From IMG/VR virus record IMGVR_UViG_3300026484_000298, positions 1 to 50,207 of that record: a stretch of 50,207 nucleotides of DNA. One strand, given 5' to 3'. The translations under genes and the position numbers were made by a program. The notes under the pieces were generated by a model, which ran no database searches, had not been told where the DNA came from, and saw only the letters and a list, made by a program, of their open reading frames with translations. This DNA comes from a virus. Of this stretch, positions 1 to 7,983 are shown one piece after another (the first letter of the stretch is position 1; each line of letters opens with the position of its first letter).

Positions 1-132
1 TACTATCTTTCAATTCCTAGAATTCTATTGGTTCGAATCAATTTCCTTCTATTCAATTATAAAATATCTATAGAAAGGAAGCCTTATTTTAAAGTCTTTA
101 ACTAAAATATATTATATACAAAAGGAAAATCC
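1..132. other. 5' flank upstream of the beta-prime-like gene
   Basis: No gene is supported here. It holds TTATAAAATATCTATAG at 57-73, which recurs at 13060-13076 and, less one base, at 14865-14880; this could be a promoter or a repeat remnant. An AAAGGA ribosome-binding site lies at about 121-126. A GGTTCGAATC string near base 30 resembles a tRNA T-loop, but the surrounding stems do not pair. Confidence 0.4.
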
Positions 133-1599
133 ATGCCAATGAAATTATTAAATACGGAATTATTTTTAAATTCTCCGTTATCAGGTCCTTCTCAAACAAG
201 AGAAATAAAAACAGCTAAAACATTTACAAGAAATTCAGCTAATGAACTTGTACCAAATTCTGGTAGCTTTTACGATGCAAGTATTTTTGGATTTAGTTCA
301 AGGGAAATATTTGATCAATTTGCTTATATTAAATTAGAAGAACCTGTACTACATCCATTTATATTTAAAAATTTGGGCAAGTTAGGTGGTTTATTTAGTA
401 AATGTATTTCTAAAAGTATATCTTGTATTATTGTAAACGGTATGATCGAAGAAGTAAATTCCGAAAAAAGTAATGTTAAAGGTTCGAATGGAGTTTCATT
501 TATCATAAATAATTTTAATAGAATTAATTTTGATAAGTATAAAAATGATAGAAATGAAGATTTTATAAAATTATTACAAGGGGAAAGACGGTTAATTATT
601 ATAAATAAAATCCCCGTAATTCCTATTGGATATAGAAATTATTCTAATAAACATGGTATGATTGAAGAAGATGAGATAACAGATATTTATAAAAAGATAA
701 TAAATATTAATGAATCAAAAGATTGGATAAAAGATCTTGATGATTTAGAAAAAACAGAATTTGAAAACGTTATACAAAGTATTTATAAAGATACTTCTAA
801 AAAAGAATATGTTCAAAGATATCTTCAAACGTTATATGATTATTTTTTAGGTAAGTTAGAAAAGAAAGATGGATTATTTAACGCCTCTTTATTCGCTAAG
901 AGAATTGATAACGTAGCGAGATATGTTATCAATGCGCAACCTGATATTCCAAGTGATTGTGCTGCTTTTCCTTGGCAAGGTCTTTTGATAATGTTTGATG
1001 TTTTTATTATATCTTATTTGCATAAAGAAGAAGAGATAGCTAAAAAATTAGGTTTATATGATAAACTAATAGAAGACATTGGGAAAAAATTAGAATATAT
1101 TTATAAAAACACGGAAGAATATTTAACTAATTATCCAGAGCATGAAACTATATGGATACAGATGTTAACTGATATTTTTAATAATAATCCAGAAGTAAGA
1201 GTAATTACCAAACGTGATCCAGGTTGGACACCATTGTCTTGGTGGACCTTTAAACCATTAATACTAACAGGTATTCAATATCAAATGATAGTACCTAGTA
1301 TAATTTATGCTCCGATTGGCGGAGATAGTTTCAGCACGAATTACATAATAAAAGATGAATTAATAAATAAAAAACAAACTGATATAGTTTTCGAAGATAC
1401 AGAAAATAATACTACTATAAGAACTAAAAATACTCCAGTTCAAAAAATTTATAATATTTATAATTTAATGGATGAATTAGGTCATTGTTCTCTAAATGAA
1501 ATCAGTCCAAATATTACTTCGGTTAATATAGATGAAGACGATACAGAAAGCTTCGAAGCATTAATGAAAGCCTCTGGTATTACTAAAATAAAGGATTAA
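133..1599 (+). CDS. RNA polymerase beta-prime-like protein, N-terminal half
   Basis: This 488-residue protein resembles the N-terminal half of multisubunit RNA polymerase beta-prime. Residues 245-290 follow the family block around GKRVDYSGRSVI (here AKRIDNVARYVINAQPDI, then a Cys as in the family's CGLP). Residues 361-383 follow RAPTLH...FEPVLIEG (here RDPG...FKPLILTG). Where NADFDGD with the three magnesium-binding Asp should come, I read YAPIGGD at about 392-398, so two of the three Asp seem to be missing. The usual N-terminal zinc-binding Cys cluster is also not seen. AAAGGA precedes the ATG. The second half starts two bases after the stop, so the pair is probably cotranscribed. Split beta-prime genes are known in jumbo phages, but a degraded active site is not expected there. 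Confidence 0.7.
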   Translation: MPMKLLNTELFLNSPLSGPSQTREIKTAKTFTRNSANELVPNSGSFYDASIFGFSSREIFDQFAYIKLEEPVLHPFIFKNLGKLGGLFSKCISKSISCIIVNGMIEEVNSEKSNVKGSNGVSFIINNFNRINFDKYKNDRNEDFIKLLQGERRLIIINKIPVIPIGYRNYSNKHGMIEEDEITDIYKKIININESKDWIKDLDDLEKTEFENVIQSIYKDTSKKEYVQRYLQTLYDYFLGKLEKKDGLFNASLFAKRIDNVARYVINAQPDIPSDCAAFPWQGLLIMFDVFIISYLHKEEEIAKKLGLYDKLIEDIGKKLEYIYKNTEEYLTNYPEHETIWIQMLTDIFNNNPEVRVITKRDPGWTPLSWWTFKPLILTGIQYQMIVPSIIYAPIGGDSFSTNYIIKDELINKKQTDIVFEDTENNTTIRTKNTPVQKIYNIYNLMDELGHCSLNEISPNITSVNIDEDDTESFEALMKASGITKIKD

Positions 1600-1600
1600 A

Positions 1601-2785
1601 ATGCAAATACATGATAGTACTTCTTTATACAATGGAGAAATTATAAGTCCAAATGTTTTTAAAGCTCCGGAATGGTTTTTAAAAAATAAAGAACATTATA
1701 GAACCGAAATTCTAAAAACAATGAAAGAAACGGGAAAAGTAGATAATGAACAAGTTAAATTTTTAATTGAGCAAATGACTCTTAATAAAATAAAACCAAA
1801 ATACCCATTGAATAAAAAAACAATTGTTAATTTTTATTCAAAGATGTATGATGAATTCGGTAATGAAGATTTCAGATGGAGGTATCAATTGATTTATGAA
1901 TTTGGTTTCTTTTTAAGTACATTGAAACCAAGTTCATTTTCTCCGGAAAGTATGATTCTTCCAGAGGATTTTAGAATTAAAAAAGAAAAAATTTCTTTAA
2001 AGTATCATAATTCTCCTAAGAAAGAAAAAGATATTATATTAGCAAATAAAGAAATTGATGAATTAGCAGAAGAACTTATGGAATATTTTAGAAAAAATAA
2101 AATATATGCAGCTGATTTAATTGATTCTGGTGGTAAGGGTTCCTCTGATGATATTAGAAAACTTTTACTTGGCGTTGGATTAAGTATAAATTCCGAAGGA
2201 GAAATTAATGATGTAATTCTTAATGCTCATTCAGAGGGTTTAACTAAAACACAATTTTTTAATTATAGTTCTCAGGGTATTGTTGCGTTGTATTCTAAAT
2301 CAATGAATACTTCTAAACCTGGATATTTAATTAGGAAATTATATACCACAATGGAAAGTTTAGAATTATCCACCAGTAAAGATTGTGGTACAAAAAGATA
2401 TTTAAAATTTAAAATCCATTTAGGTGAAGCAGGAGAGAAAATTTTAAATAATCTCAAAGGTAGAATTTATAGTACAAGTGCTTCTGGAAGTTCATTAGAG
2501 CAAATAAGTACTAATTTAAAAGATATTAAACATTTATTAGGCAAAACTATTTATTTAAGAAGTGCTCTTTATTGTCAAGCAAGAGATGGTATTTGTAAAA
2601 CATGTTATAATCCATTGGCTCAGGAAGAATTACAATTAAAAGATCATTCGAAAATTGGTCAAATTTCGGTTGCCTCATTTGCTGAATCTTTGGTAAATAT
2701 TACTTTAAAAAGTTCTCATACTGGATTATCGTTAGACGCTGAAGAAGTTAACCTGATTGAGGATATGGAACGATATTCAAAATAA
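1601..2785 (+). CDS. RNA polymerase beta-prime-like protein, C-terminal half
   Basis: This 394-residue protein matches the second half of beta-prime. Residues 175-190 (SGGKGSSDDIRKLL) follow the family's SGARGSxxQIRQL. Residues 213-247 (GLTKTQFF...SKPGYLIRKL) correspond to the bridge-helix block GLTEFEYF...SGYLTRRL. DCGT is at 261-264. CQARDGICKTC at 325-335 matches the zinc-binding segment CQARYGVCAKC. LKSSHTG at 369-375 matches MRTFHTG at the start of the trigger loop. The protein stops soon afterwards, so the trigger-loop partner helix and the usual C-terminal region are absent. It follows the N-terminal half by one base, and a hairpin comes soon after its stop. Confidence 0.8.
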   Translation: MQIHDSTSLYNGEIISPNVFKAPEWFLKNKEHYRTEILKTMKETGKVDNEQVKFLIEQMTLNKIKPKYPLNKKTIVNFYSKMYDEFGNEDFRWRYQLIYEFGFFLSTLKPSSFSPESMILPEDFRIKKEKISLKYHNSPKKEKDIILANKEIDELAEELMEYFRKNKIYAADLIDSGGKGSSDDIRKLLLGVGLSINSEGEINDVILNAHSEGLTKTQFFNYSSQGIVALYSKSMNTSKPGYLIRKLYTTMESLELSTSKDCGTKRYLKFKIHLGEAGEKILNNLKGRIYSTSASGSSLEQISTNLKDIKHLLGKTIYLRSALYCQARDGICKTCYNPLAQEELQLKDHSKIGQISVASFAESLVNITLKSSHTGLSLDAEEVNLIEDMERYSK

Positions 2786-2791
2786 CTATCT

Positions 2792-2818
2792 TTAGTTATC
2801 TATTTTAGAGATAACTAA
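2792..2818. terminator. hairpin after the beta-prime-like pair
   Basis: TTAGTTATCT pairs with AGATAACTAA across a short loop. It belongs to the dispersed palindrome family of this window and may terminate or stabilise the upstream transcript. There is no clear T-run. Confidence 0.4.
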
Positions 2819-2844
2819 TCTATAACTTAATAAAAGGATTTATT

Positions 2845-3108
2845 TTGAAAAAAATTGATTTAGAAAAAGCTATAGCTAAAGAGTTTGATTGTTCAAATAA
2901 AGAAGCAGCTAATATTCTAGAAAAAGTAAGTACTATAATATTCGAAAGTGCTTTAGAAACAGGCGATGCACCATTTGGTAAATTTGGTAAATTTAAAAAA
3001 GTTAGAACTGCAGAAAGATCTGGAATTATGAAAGGTGTTGATTGGGTTTCCCCAGCACATAATACTCTAAAATTTTCTCTTTCTAAATATGGTAAAGAAA
3101 CGATATAG
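2845..3108 (+). CDS. HU/IHF-like DNA-binding protein
   Basis: This 87-residue protein has HU-family layout and length: N-terminal helices (KKIDLEKAIAKEFDCSNKEA), then FGKFGKFKKVRTAERSG where HU has IGFGTFEVRERAARTG, then a short beta arm and a C-terminal helix KFSLSKYGKE in place of KAGKALKD. HU proteins bind and bend DNA as dimers. In a phage they may help genome compaction or act as a transcription cofactor. The start is TTG with AAAGGA upstream. The Pro that intercalates at the tip of the HU arm is not in an obvious equivalent position, so DNA bending may differ. The stop codon lies inside a hairpin followed by the TCCTGTCG element. Confidence 0.75.
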   Translation: MKKIDLEKAIAKEFDCSNKEAANILEKVSTIIFESALETGDAPFGKFGKFKKVRTAERSGIMKGVDWVSPAHNTLKFSLSKYGKETI

Positions 3109-3147
3109 TTAATTCTATATCGTCTTCTCCTGTCGTTAAATTTCGGA
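3101..3147 (+). promoter_or_regulatory. hairpin plus TCCTGTCGTTAAATT element, copy 1
   Basis: Stem CGATATAG/CTATATCG (3101-3122) overlaps the stop codon of the HU-like gene. TCCTGTCGTTAAATTTCGGA follows at 3128-3147. The same 20-mer occurs after another hairpin at 21321-21340, and a close version at 29133. Its position between genes suggests a terminator plus processing or promoter signal. The function is not known to me. Confidence 0.55.
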
Positions 3148-3220
3148 CTATTTTTATTCTTAGTTATCTATTTTGGAGATACCTCCAAAATAGTTGAAGA
3201 AATAAATAACTATTAATAGT

Positions 3221-3600
3221 TGAAGAATTTTATAACAAGTCTTAATATAATCTTAACAAGGGTGTTTAAAGCCCTATTTTTAGGGCTTTGGTATTCTTGA
3301 AAATACTAAGATTTCAAGAATCGTCATAAGGTCTAAATATTTTTCTTGAAATAACTATTTGTAGTACGTGGTACTCTTAGTTATCTATTAATAGTTATCT
3401 CCAAAATAGTTGAAGAATTTTATAACAAGTCTTAATATAATCTTAACAAGGGTGTTTAAAGCTCTATTTTTAGGGCTTTGGTATTCTTGAAAATACTAAG
3501 ATTTCAAGAATCGTCATAAGGTCTAAATATTTTTCTCGAAATAACTATTGGTAGTGCGTGGTACCCTTAGTTATCTATTAATAGTTATCTCCAAAATAGT
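3221..3600 (+). repeat. two tandem 190-bp repeats (left array)
   Basis: The string TGAAGAATTTTATAACAAGT recurs exactly 190 bases apart (3221 and 3411), and the next unit is cut short at 3601. Each unit has a 9-bp GC-rich stem (AAAGCCCTA/TAGGGCTTT, 3268-3289; one mismatch in unit 2), then a stem TTCTTGAAA/TTTCAAGAA, then GTAGTACGTGGTAC or near variants. The same unit occurs three times at 14931-15500 in reverse orientation. Units differ by only a few bases, suggesting recent duplication or gene conversion. Confidence 0.95.
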
Positions 3601-3612
3601 TGAAGAACTAAA

Positions 3613-3620
3613 TATAAATA
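3613..3620 (+). promoter_or_regulatory. TATAAATA box, possible late promoter
   Basis: TATAAATA lies 16 bases before the terminase ATG. T4 late promoters use this octamer at -10 with the gp55 sigma factor and the gp45 clamp. In DNA this AT-rich it can arise by chance, so position is the main support. Confidence 0.35.
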
Positions 3621-3635
3621 AATAAAGGAAATTCA

Positions 3636-5573
3636 ATGTCTAATATAATTACTGATAATTCAGTAGCTCAAAAATTAATGACTAAGTATAAAAGTATATC
3701 TCAAACTGGTTCAAATAAAAGTTTTAATAGAGAAACAGAATATCTAAAATGTAAGTTATCTGCTTTATATTTTATAAAAAATTATGTTACTGTTCAAGTC
3801 CCAGGTGGATTAATAAAAGTTGGTGAAGCCGATGAGTGGCTAAAGACTCCAAAATATTCTGATTTTATTAAATTAATTCAAGAATGTGATAATGTTGCTA
3901 TGATGGCATCAAGACAGCATTATAAGACTACTACCGTTGCTCAATATCTATTATGGGTTTTATTATTTCATCCTAAAGTTAAAGTAGAGTTTCTAACCCT
4001 AAAGCAAAAATCTGCTTTGGATTTTGTCGAACGCATGTATAGTATGCTATCATTATTACCAAAATGGTTACAAGTACCAAAAAGTAATAAAGGTGAAAAA
4101 CAAACGTATCTTGAATTAGCAAATGGTTCTAGATTAAATTCGAATTATGTTTCCGGAGCTATTAATCCAGATACTGTTGGTAGGGGTATGACAGCACCTG
4201 TAATTTATATAGATGAAGCTGCCTTTATTCCTCATATGGATATTGTTTGGGGTTCTTTACAACCAGTCGTTTCAAAAGCTAGGGTTCTTGCTAAACAGAA
4301 TAACTTCCCTACCAACGTTATTATGACTACTACTCCAAATGGTTCTAATGGTAATTTCTTTTATAATCTTTGGCAACAATCTTGGGATTATTCCGAGGTC
4401 TGGAATACTGATTCAAATAGACCGGTTGAGAATCATGAAGAAATTCTTAATTCTCATGATTATAGAAATAACTTTGCTAAGTTAGAATTGCATTGGTCCG
4501 AAACGGGTAAGGATGATGATTGGTATAAAAAACAACAAAAAGAACTACAATTTAATATGAGAAGAGTTAATCAAGAACTTAACTTAGTTTTCTTAGGTTC
4601 TAACAATGCTGTTTTTCCAGATGAAGTGCTTGAACAATTTCAAGCAGTTCCCCCAGCTTTAGTTCTAGATTTAGCTTATGGAGAAAAATTAGATTTATTT
4701 GAAGAACTTGATCCAGAAAAATTATATTTAATGGGTGTTGATAATGCTGCTAGTACGGCTGCTAAAGCCGATTTCAGTACTATAGTAATTACAGAAGCCG
4801 AAACAGGAAAACAAGTTGGAGAGTATAAAGGTAAATTTAATATTATTAAACGATTCGCTGCTGTGGTAAAATCAGTTATTTTACAATTGCAAGTAGCGTG
4901 TGGATTAACTCCAAAAACATTAAGTGTACTTATAGAACGCAATTCTTTTGGTATTGGAGTTATAGAGGAAGTTATTTTTGGAGAAGCTCCTGAAAAAATA
5001 AAATTTGAGTATGAAGAATTTTTACATTATACATTAACTAAAAGCTCTGGCGAAAGGGTTCCTGGTATTATGACGAATAAAACAAACAGAGAACAATATT
5101 TTAATCTTTTACTTAGTCTTTTAAACACTGATCCTAAATTAGCGCAGGGTAAACATTTGCAAAATGAATTGAGAACTTTGGAGCAAAAAGCAAGCGGACG
5201 ATTTGAAGCAAGTCCTGGACAACACGATGATGTCATCCTAGCTTATGTTTTCACTTTATGGTTAAGGCACAATATGATCCAAGAAGGAGATTTACTTACA
5301 GAAGATACTCCAGAAGGGTTAAAGATAACTCAAGCAGAAATAAATACTTATCTAAATGTTACTTTCAGTACTATGGAACATGATTTTAAATTAGAAAATA
5401 AAATAATAACCAAGCTTCCAAAAGAAATACAACATGCTGGAAATGTTTTTAAAGATAAAGAAGATGAAAAAGAATTAAGAAAAAATATATTAAATGAATA
5501 CGGAGTAGTTAATTATACAGATACTAATGTTGAAGATGATGATAATTATATGGATGATTACCAGATATTTTAA
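3636..5573 (+). CDS. terminase large subunit (T4 gp17-like)
   Basis: This DNA-packaging motor ATPase/nuclease would act at the portal vertex of the prohead. The ATPase domain shows a Walker A variant SRQHYKTT (about 92-99), as in T4-type terminases (CRQLGKTT), and Walker B VIYIDEAAF with D193 and E194. TTTPNG near 230 is the coupling motif. The RNaseH-like nuclease domain starts at LMGVDNAAS (D369), with later acidic residues in IERNSFG and the GQHDDVILA block that fits the third metal-site Asp. Its 645 residues are near the T4 length of 610. AAAGGAAA precedes the ATG. No small terminase subunit is visible nearby. Confidence 0.93.
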   Translation: MSNIITDNSVAQKLMTKYKSISQTGSNKSFNRETEYLKCKLSALYFIKNYVTVQVPGGLIKVGEADEWLKTPKYSDFIKLIQECDNVAMMASRQHYKTTTVAQYLLWVLLFHPKVKVEFLTLKQKSALDFVERMYSMLSLLPKWLQVPKSNKGEKQTYLELANGSRLNSNYVSGAINPDTVGRGMTAPVIYIDEAAFIPHMDIVWGSLQPVVSKARVLAKQNNFPTNVIMTTTPNGSNGNFFYNLWQQSWDYSEVWNTDSNRPVENHEEILNSHDYRNNFAKLELHWSETGKDDDWYKKQQKELQFNMRRVNQELNLVFLGSNNAVFPDEVLEQFQAVPPALVLDLAYGEKLDLFEELDPEKLYLMGVDNAASTAAKADFSTIVITEAETGKQVGEYKGKFNIIKRFAAVVKSVILQLQVACGLTPKTLSVLIERNSFGIGVIEEVIFGEAPEKIKFEYEEFLHYTLTKSSGERVPGIMTNKTNREQYFNLLLSLLNTDPKLAQGKHLQNELRTLEQKASGRFEASPGQHDDVILAYVFTLWLRHNMIQEGDLLTEDTPEGLKITQAEINTYLNVTFSTMEHDFKLENKIITKLPKEIQHAGNVFKDKEDEKELRKNILNEYGVVNYTDTNVEDDDNYMDDYQIF

Positions 5574-5587
5574 TAAAGGGAAATTTT

Positions 5588-6508
5588 ATGGCAAAAACTC
5601 AAGAGGAACATATAACTGATTTTAAAAAAATTCATGGAAATAAATACGATTATTCAAAAGTAAATTATATTAACAATACTACGAAAATAGAAATAATTTG
5701 CTTGATTCATGGAAGTTTTTTTATAACTCCATTTAATCATAAACAAGGTACTATATGTTTTAAATGTTTATATAATTCAAAAAAAAATAAATACTTACAA
5801 AATAGTATTAATGATTTTAAAAAAATTCATGGAAATAAATACGATTATTCAAAGGTAAATTATATTAACAATACTACGAAAATAGAAATAATTTGTCCAA
5901 TTCATGGAAGTTTTTGGCAAACTCCAAATGCTCATAAAAAACATGGTTGTAAATATTGTAAATCATTTTGTAAAAAAACTCAAGACGAGCACATAAACGA
6001 TTTTAAAAAAATTCATGGAAATAAATACGATTATTCTGGTATTAGTTTTAAGAATACAATTACCAAAATAGAAATATTATGTAATCAATGTAAAAAATCA
6101 TTTAGTCAGAAACCAAATGATCATAAACAAGGACATGGATGCCCATACTGCGCTATAAAAATTAAAGAATCAAAAGGAGAGCGAAAAATAAGAGAGTATC
6201 TAGAAGAGCATTGTATTAATTACAAACAAGAATATTCTTTTAAAAATTCATCTATTTCTCGATTAAGATTCGATTTTTACTTAGTAGATTTAAATATTTT
6301 AATAGAGTATGATGGTCAACAACATTTTGAAGCGGTGATGATATTTGGTGGCGAAGAATCTTTTAAAAAAACTTTAAAAAATGATATTTTAAAAAATAAC
6401 TTTTGTTTAAAAAATAATATTGATTTAATTAGAATAAAATATTCCGATTATAAATATATAGAAAATATTTTAAAAAATAATAAAATTTTTCTTGAGAAAA
6501 ATGGATAG
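5588..6508 (+). CDS. Vsr-like homing-type endonuclease with three zinc-ribbon-like repeats
   Basis: This 306-residue protein begins with three tandem repeats of about 55 residues, each opening DFKKIHGNKYDYS and followed by Cys/His pairs such as CxxC near the repeat ends, like the DNA-reading zinc modules seen before phage nucleases. The C-terminal part has GERKIREYLEE, a conserved RFDFYL segment and ILIEYDGQQHFE, the signature of Vsr/PDDEXK-type nucleases such as the homing endonuclease I-Bth0305I. Repeats 1 and 2 are nearly identical in DNA, so they arose recently. It lies immediately behind terminase with its own ribosome-binding site, a common position for a mobile free-standing endonuclease. 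The next gene converges on it. Confidence 0.75.
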   Translation: MAKTQEEHITDFKKIHGNKYDYSKVNYINNTTKIEIICLIHGSFFITPFNHKQGTICFKCLYNSKKNKYLQNSINDFKKIHGNKYDYSKVNYINNTTKIEIICPIHGSFWQTPNAHKKHGCKYCKSFCKKTQDEHINDFKKIHGNKYDYSGISFKNTITKIEILCNQCKKSFSQKPNDHKQGHGCPYCAIKIKESKGERKIREYLEEHCINYKQEYSFKNSSISRLRFDFYLVDLNILIEYDGQQHFEAVMIFGGEESFKKTLKNDILKNNFCLKNNIDLIRIKYSDYKYIENILKNNKIFLEKNG

Positions 6509-6528
6509 TATCTATACTATCCATTTTA
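6497..6528. terminator. bidirectional terminator between convergent genes
   Basis: AAAATGGATAGTAT pairs with ATACTATCCATTTT with almost no loop, A-rich on one side and T-rich on the other. It sits between a plus gene ending at 6508 and a minus gene ending at 6531, as expected for a two-way terminator. Confidence 0.75.
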
Positions 6529-6530
6529 TT

Positions 6531-6869
6531 TTATAGATAATCTTTTATATATTCTGGATATATTGGATTATCTTTATAACCGTTGATATCACTAAGGACA
6601 TCTTCTAACCATCTAATTCCTGCTTTTAATCGTTTTATAGGAAAACTGATATCTTTATAAGTTACCTCGAAAAACAAATCTTGTCTACCACCTGTAGTTT
6701 CATTTTCATCTCCTTGGTCCCCTTTTGTAATTATTGTACCAAGTACTTTAACTTCTTCTGCACCTAATGATTTTATGAATTCTATAAAATCAATTTCCTC
6801 AGTTTCCTTTAATACTGTTCCTTGCCACACACAAACTATACCATCTTTTAAAACTTTTGTTTTTAACAT
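6531..6869 (-). CDS. unknown phage protein, 112 aa
   Basis: I do not recognise this protein. It is small, mixed alpha/beta in appearance and slightly acidic, with no Cys, signal peptide or membrane segment. A central GDQGDENETTGGRQD stretch looks like a surface loop, and the protein ends with IYPEYIKDYL. AAGAGG precedes the ATG. It follows the 166-residue gene by one base in the same direction, so the two are probably cotranscribed. It ends at the two-way terminator. Confidence 0.75.
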   Translation of the reverse strand: MLKTKVLKDGIVCVWQGTVLKETEEIDFIEFIKSLGAEEVKVLGTIITKGDQGDENETTGGRQDLFFEVTYKDISFPIKRLKAGIRWLEDVLSDINGYKDNPIYPEYIKDYL

Positions 6870-6870
6870 A

Positions 6871-7371
6871 TTATACCTCTTCTTTTTTTATTTCTTTATT
6901 AAACTCTTTAATTTGAGTCAACATATCATTTATATTTTCCATAACATAAGCATGTGTTCTTATTGGACCACTGCCCATGAATTGAAAATTCGTGGTGTAT
7001 TGAATAACACTTTCAAAATCTTCTTTACTTAGAATTGCTTCTAAGTAATCTTTATCTGCGCTATCATAATGATGAGCCGTATCAAAACCTAACCAAAAAT
7101 ATTGAGCATCAAATAATTGTTTATCAACTTCGGTAAATGATAATTTTCCAGAACTATTAATTTTAAGAACTTGTTTTGGAAAGCTACCTTGCTCTGAAAA
7201 TGTTACACCACCATGACAATAAATATCATTATAATAACAAAAACCTTTTTCAACCATATTTCTATATTTATTAATTGGTATACCAACGTATCCATTTAAT
7301 TGGCCAAAATGTCCAACTAGTGTTTTTACAGCATAACCATCTTTAGTAAAATTTTCTATTACATGTATCAT
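6871..7371 (-). CDS. conserved phage protein of the GYVGIP...HGGVTFSE type, 166 aa
   Basis: Function unknown. The segments LNGYVGIPINKY, IYCHGGVTFSEQG and FWLGFDTAHHYD resemble a small protein that I have seen in many unrelated tailed phages, where Gly-Tyr-Val-Gly-[IV]-P, His-Gly-Gly-[LV]-T-[YF] and a GFD-x-x-H motif recur. The conserved His and Asp could be metal-binding or catalytic, but I know of no assigned activity. The ribosome-binding site AAAGGA is strong. The ATG overlaps the stop of a possible 35-codon ORF upstream in a TAATG arrangement. Confidence 0.8.
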   Translation of the reverse strand: MIHVIENFTKDGYAVKTLVGHFGQLNGYVGIPINKYRNMVEKGFCYYNDIYCHGGVTFSEQGSFPKQVLKINSSGKLSFTEVDKQLFDAQYFWLGFDTAHHYDSADKDYLEAILSKEDFESVIQYTTNFQFMGSGPIRTHAYVMENINDMLTQIKEFNKEIKKEEV

Positions 7372-7478
7372 TATATTTCCTTTGTTTTATTAACTTCTGT
7401 ATTAATTTCTTTATATACCTTTTTACTTGTTGCTCCTAAAGTCATATAAAATACCTTAGTTATCTGGTTAGAATTCAT
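7371..7478 (-). CDS. possible 35-aa small protein
   Basis: An open frame starting MNSNQITKVFYMTLG runs 35 codons and ends with TAATG overlap to the next gene. The overlap suggests translational coupling, but there is no clear ribosome-binding site ahead of its own ATG. It fills an otherwise empty 130-base gap. It may equally be leader sequence of the downstream gene. Confidence 0.25.
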   Translation of the reverse strand: MNSNQITKVFYMTLGATSKKVYKEINTEVNKTKEI

Positions 7479-7502
7479 TAGAGAAACAATTATTAATAGA
7501 TT

Positions 7503-7784
7503 TCATAATTTTAATCTATTGTATAATTTTAATTTGTCATCAGCTGATAATTGATTAAATACTTTATCTAATGGATATTCTCCATAAAGATGATTTTTAT
7601 ATTTTTCAATTTTTTTAGGTTTATAACAAACTTCCATTGTTCTAAAGTATTTATTCTGAACGAAAGAAACTATTACTGTTTCTTTATTACTGTTTTCAAA
7701 ATCGAAATCTTTAACTTCATCGTAAACCTTATTTGGTTTACCGCTTAACAATAATGTAATTGGGTTTTTTATATAGATACCCAT
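7503..7784 (-). CDS. unknown small protein, 93 aa
   Basis: I do not recognise it. The N-terminus GIYIKNPITLLLSGKPNKVYDEVKDFDF and later basic segments suggest a compact soluble protein. No membrane helix or Cys motif is seen beyond single Cys residues. AGGAGAAGT lies ahead of the ATG, which overlaps by one base the stop of the 58-residue gene upstream, so the two are translated together. It belongs to the minus-strand accessory operon with the radical SAM gene. Confidence 0.7.
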   Translation of the reverse strand: MGIYIKNPITLLLSGKPNKVYDEVKDFDFENSNKETVIVSFVQNKYFRTMEVCYKPKKIEKYKNHLYGEYPLDKVFNQLSADDKLKLYNRLKL

Positions 7785-7960
7785 TACTTCTCCTCAGAAA
7801 CAATTTTATGACATTTAAATGGTTTATTGTTATCAAGTACGTGCTTAATTTCAAATAAACCATAACCTGCTTTATTAAACGCATTAAACGTTTTTTTATT
7901 TTTTCTTTTACTTATTCTTTTATCAATAGAATTGATAATATTGTTTATGTATTCGAACAT
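7784..7960 (-). CDS. unknown small basic protein, 58 aa
   Basis: The frame is open further upstream to a TTG at 7990, but the ATG at 7958-7960 has AAGGATAAAA just ahead, so I chose it. The product is Lys-rich (SIDKRISKRKNKKTFNAFNKAG) with net positive charge, so nucleic-acid binding is possible but unproven. It follows the radical SAM gene by about 23 bases and overlaps the 93-residue gene by one base. Confidence 0.65.
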   Translation of the reverse strand: MFEYINNIINSIDKRISKRKNKKTFNAFNKAGYGLFEIKHVLDNNKPFKCHKIVSEEK

Positions 7961-7983
7961 TTTTTTATCCTTAATTTTATATT

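Larger units (their letters stand above)
3109..3635. other. noncoding repeat region between the HU-like gene and terminase
   Basis: No gene is supported in these roughly 530 bases. They hold the tail of the hairpin/TCCTGTCG element, a 10-bp palindrome at 3169-3192 (TATTTTGGAG/CTCCAAAATA), two 190-bp direct repeats and a TATAAATA box at 3613-3620 just before the terminase ribosome-binding site. Confidence 0.8.

Noticed and set aside
1-55. GGTTCGAATC string resembling a tRNA T-loop at the left edge
   Set aside because: The T-stem has a G-A mismatch, the anticodon stem does not pair in any register I tried, and no acceptor 5' strand is in the window.
324-506. Minus-strand ORF inside the beta-prime-like gene, and similar antisense ORFs within the virion genes
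   Set aside because: No ribosome-binding sites, low-complexity antisense products, and strong coding sense on the opposite strand.
3221-3600. CRISPR array
   Set aside because: Units are 190 bp, tandem and without unique spacers; they are direct repeats with hairpins.
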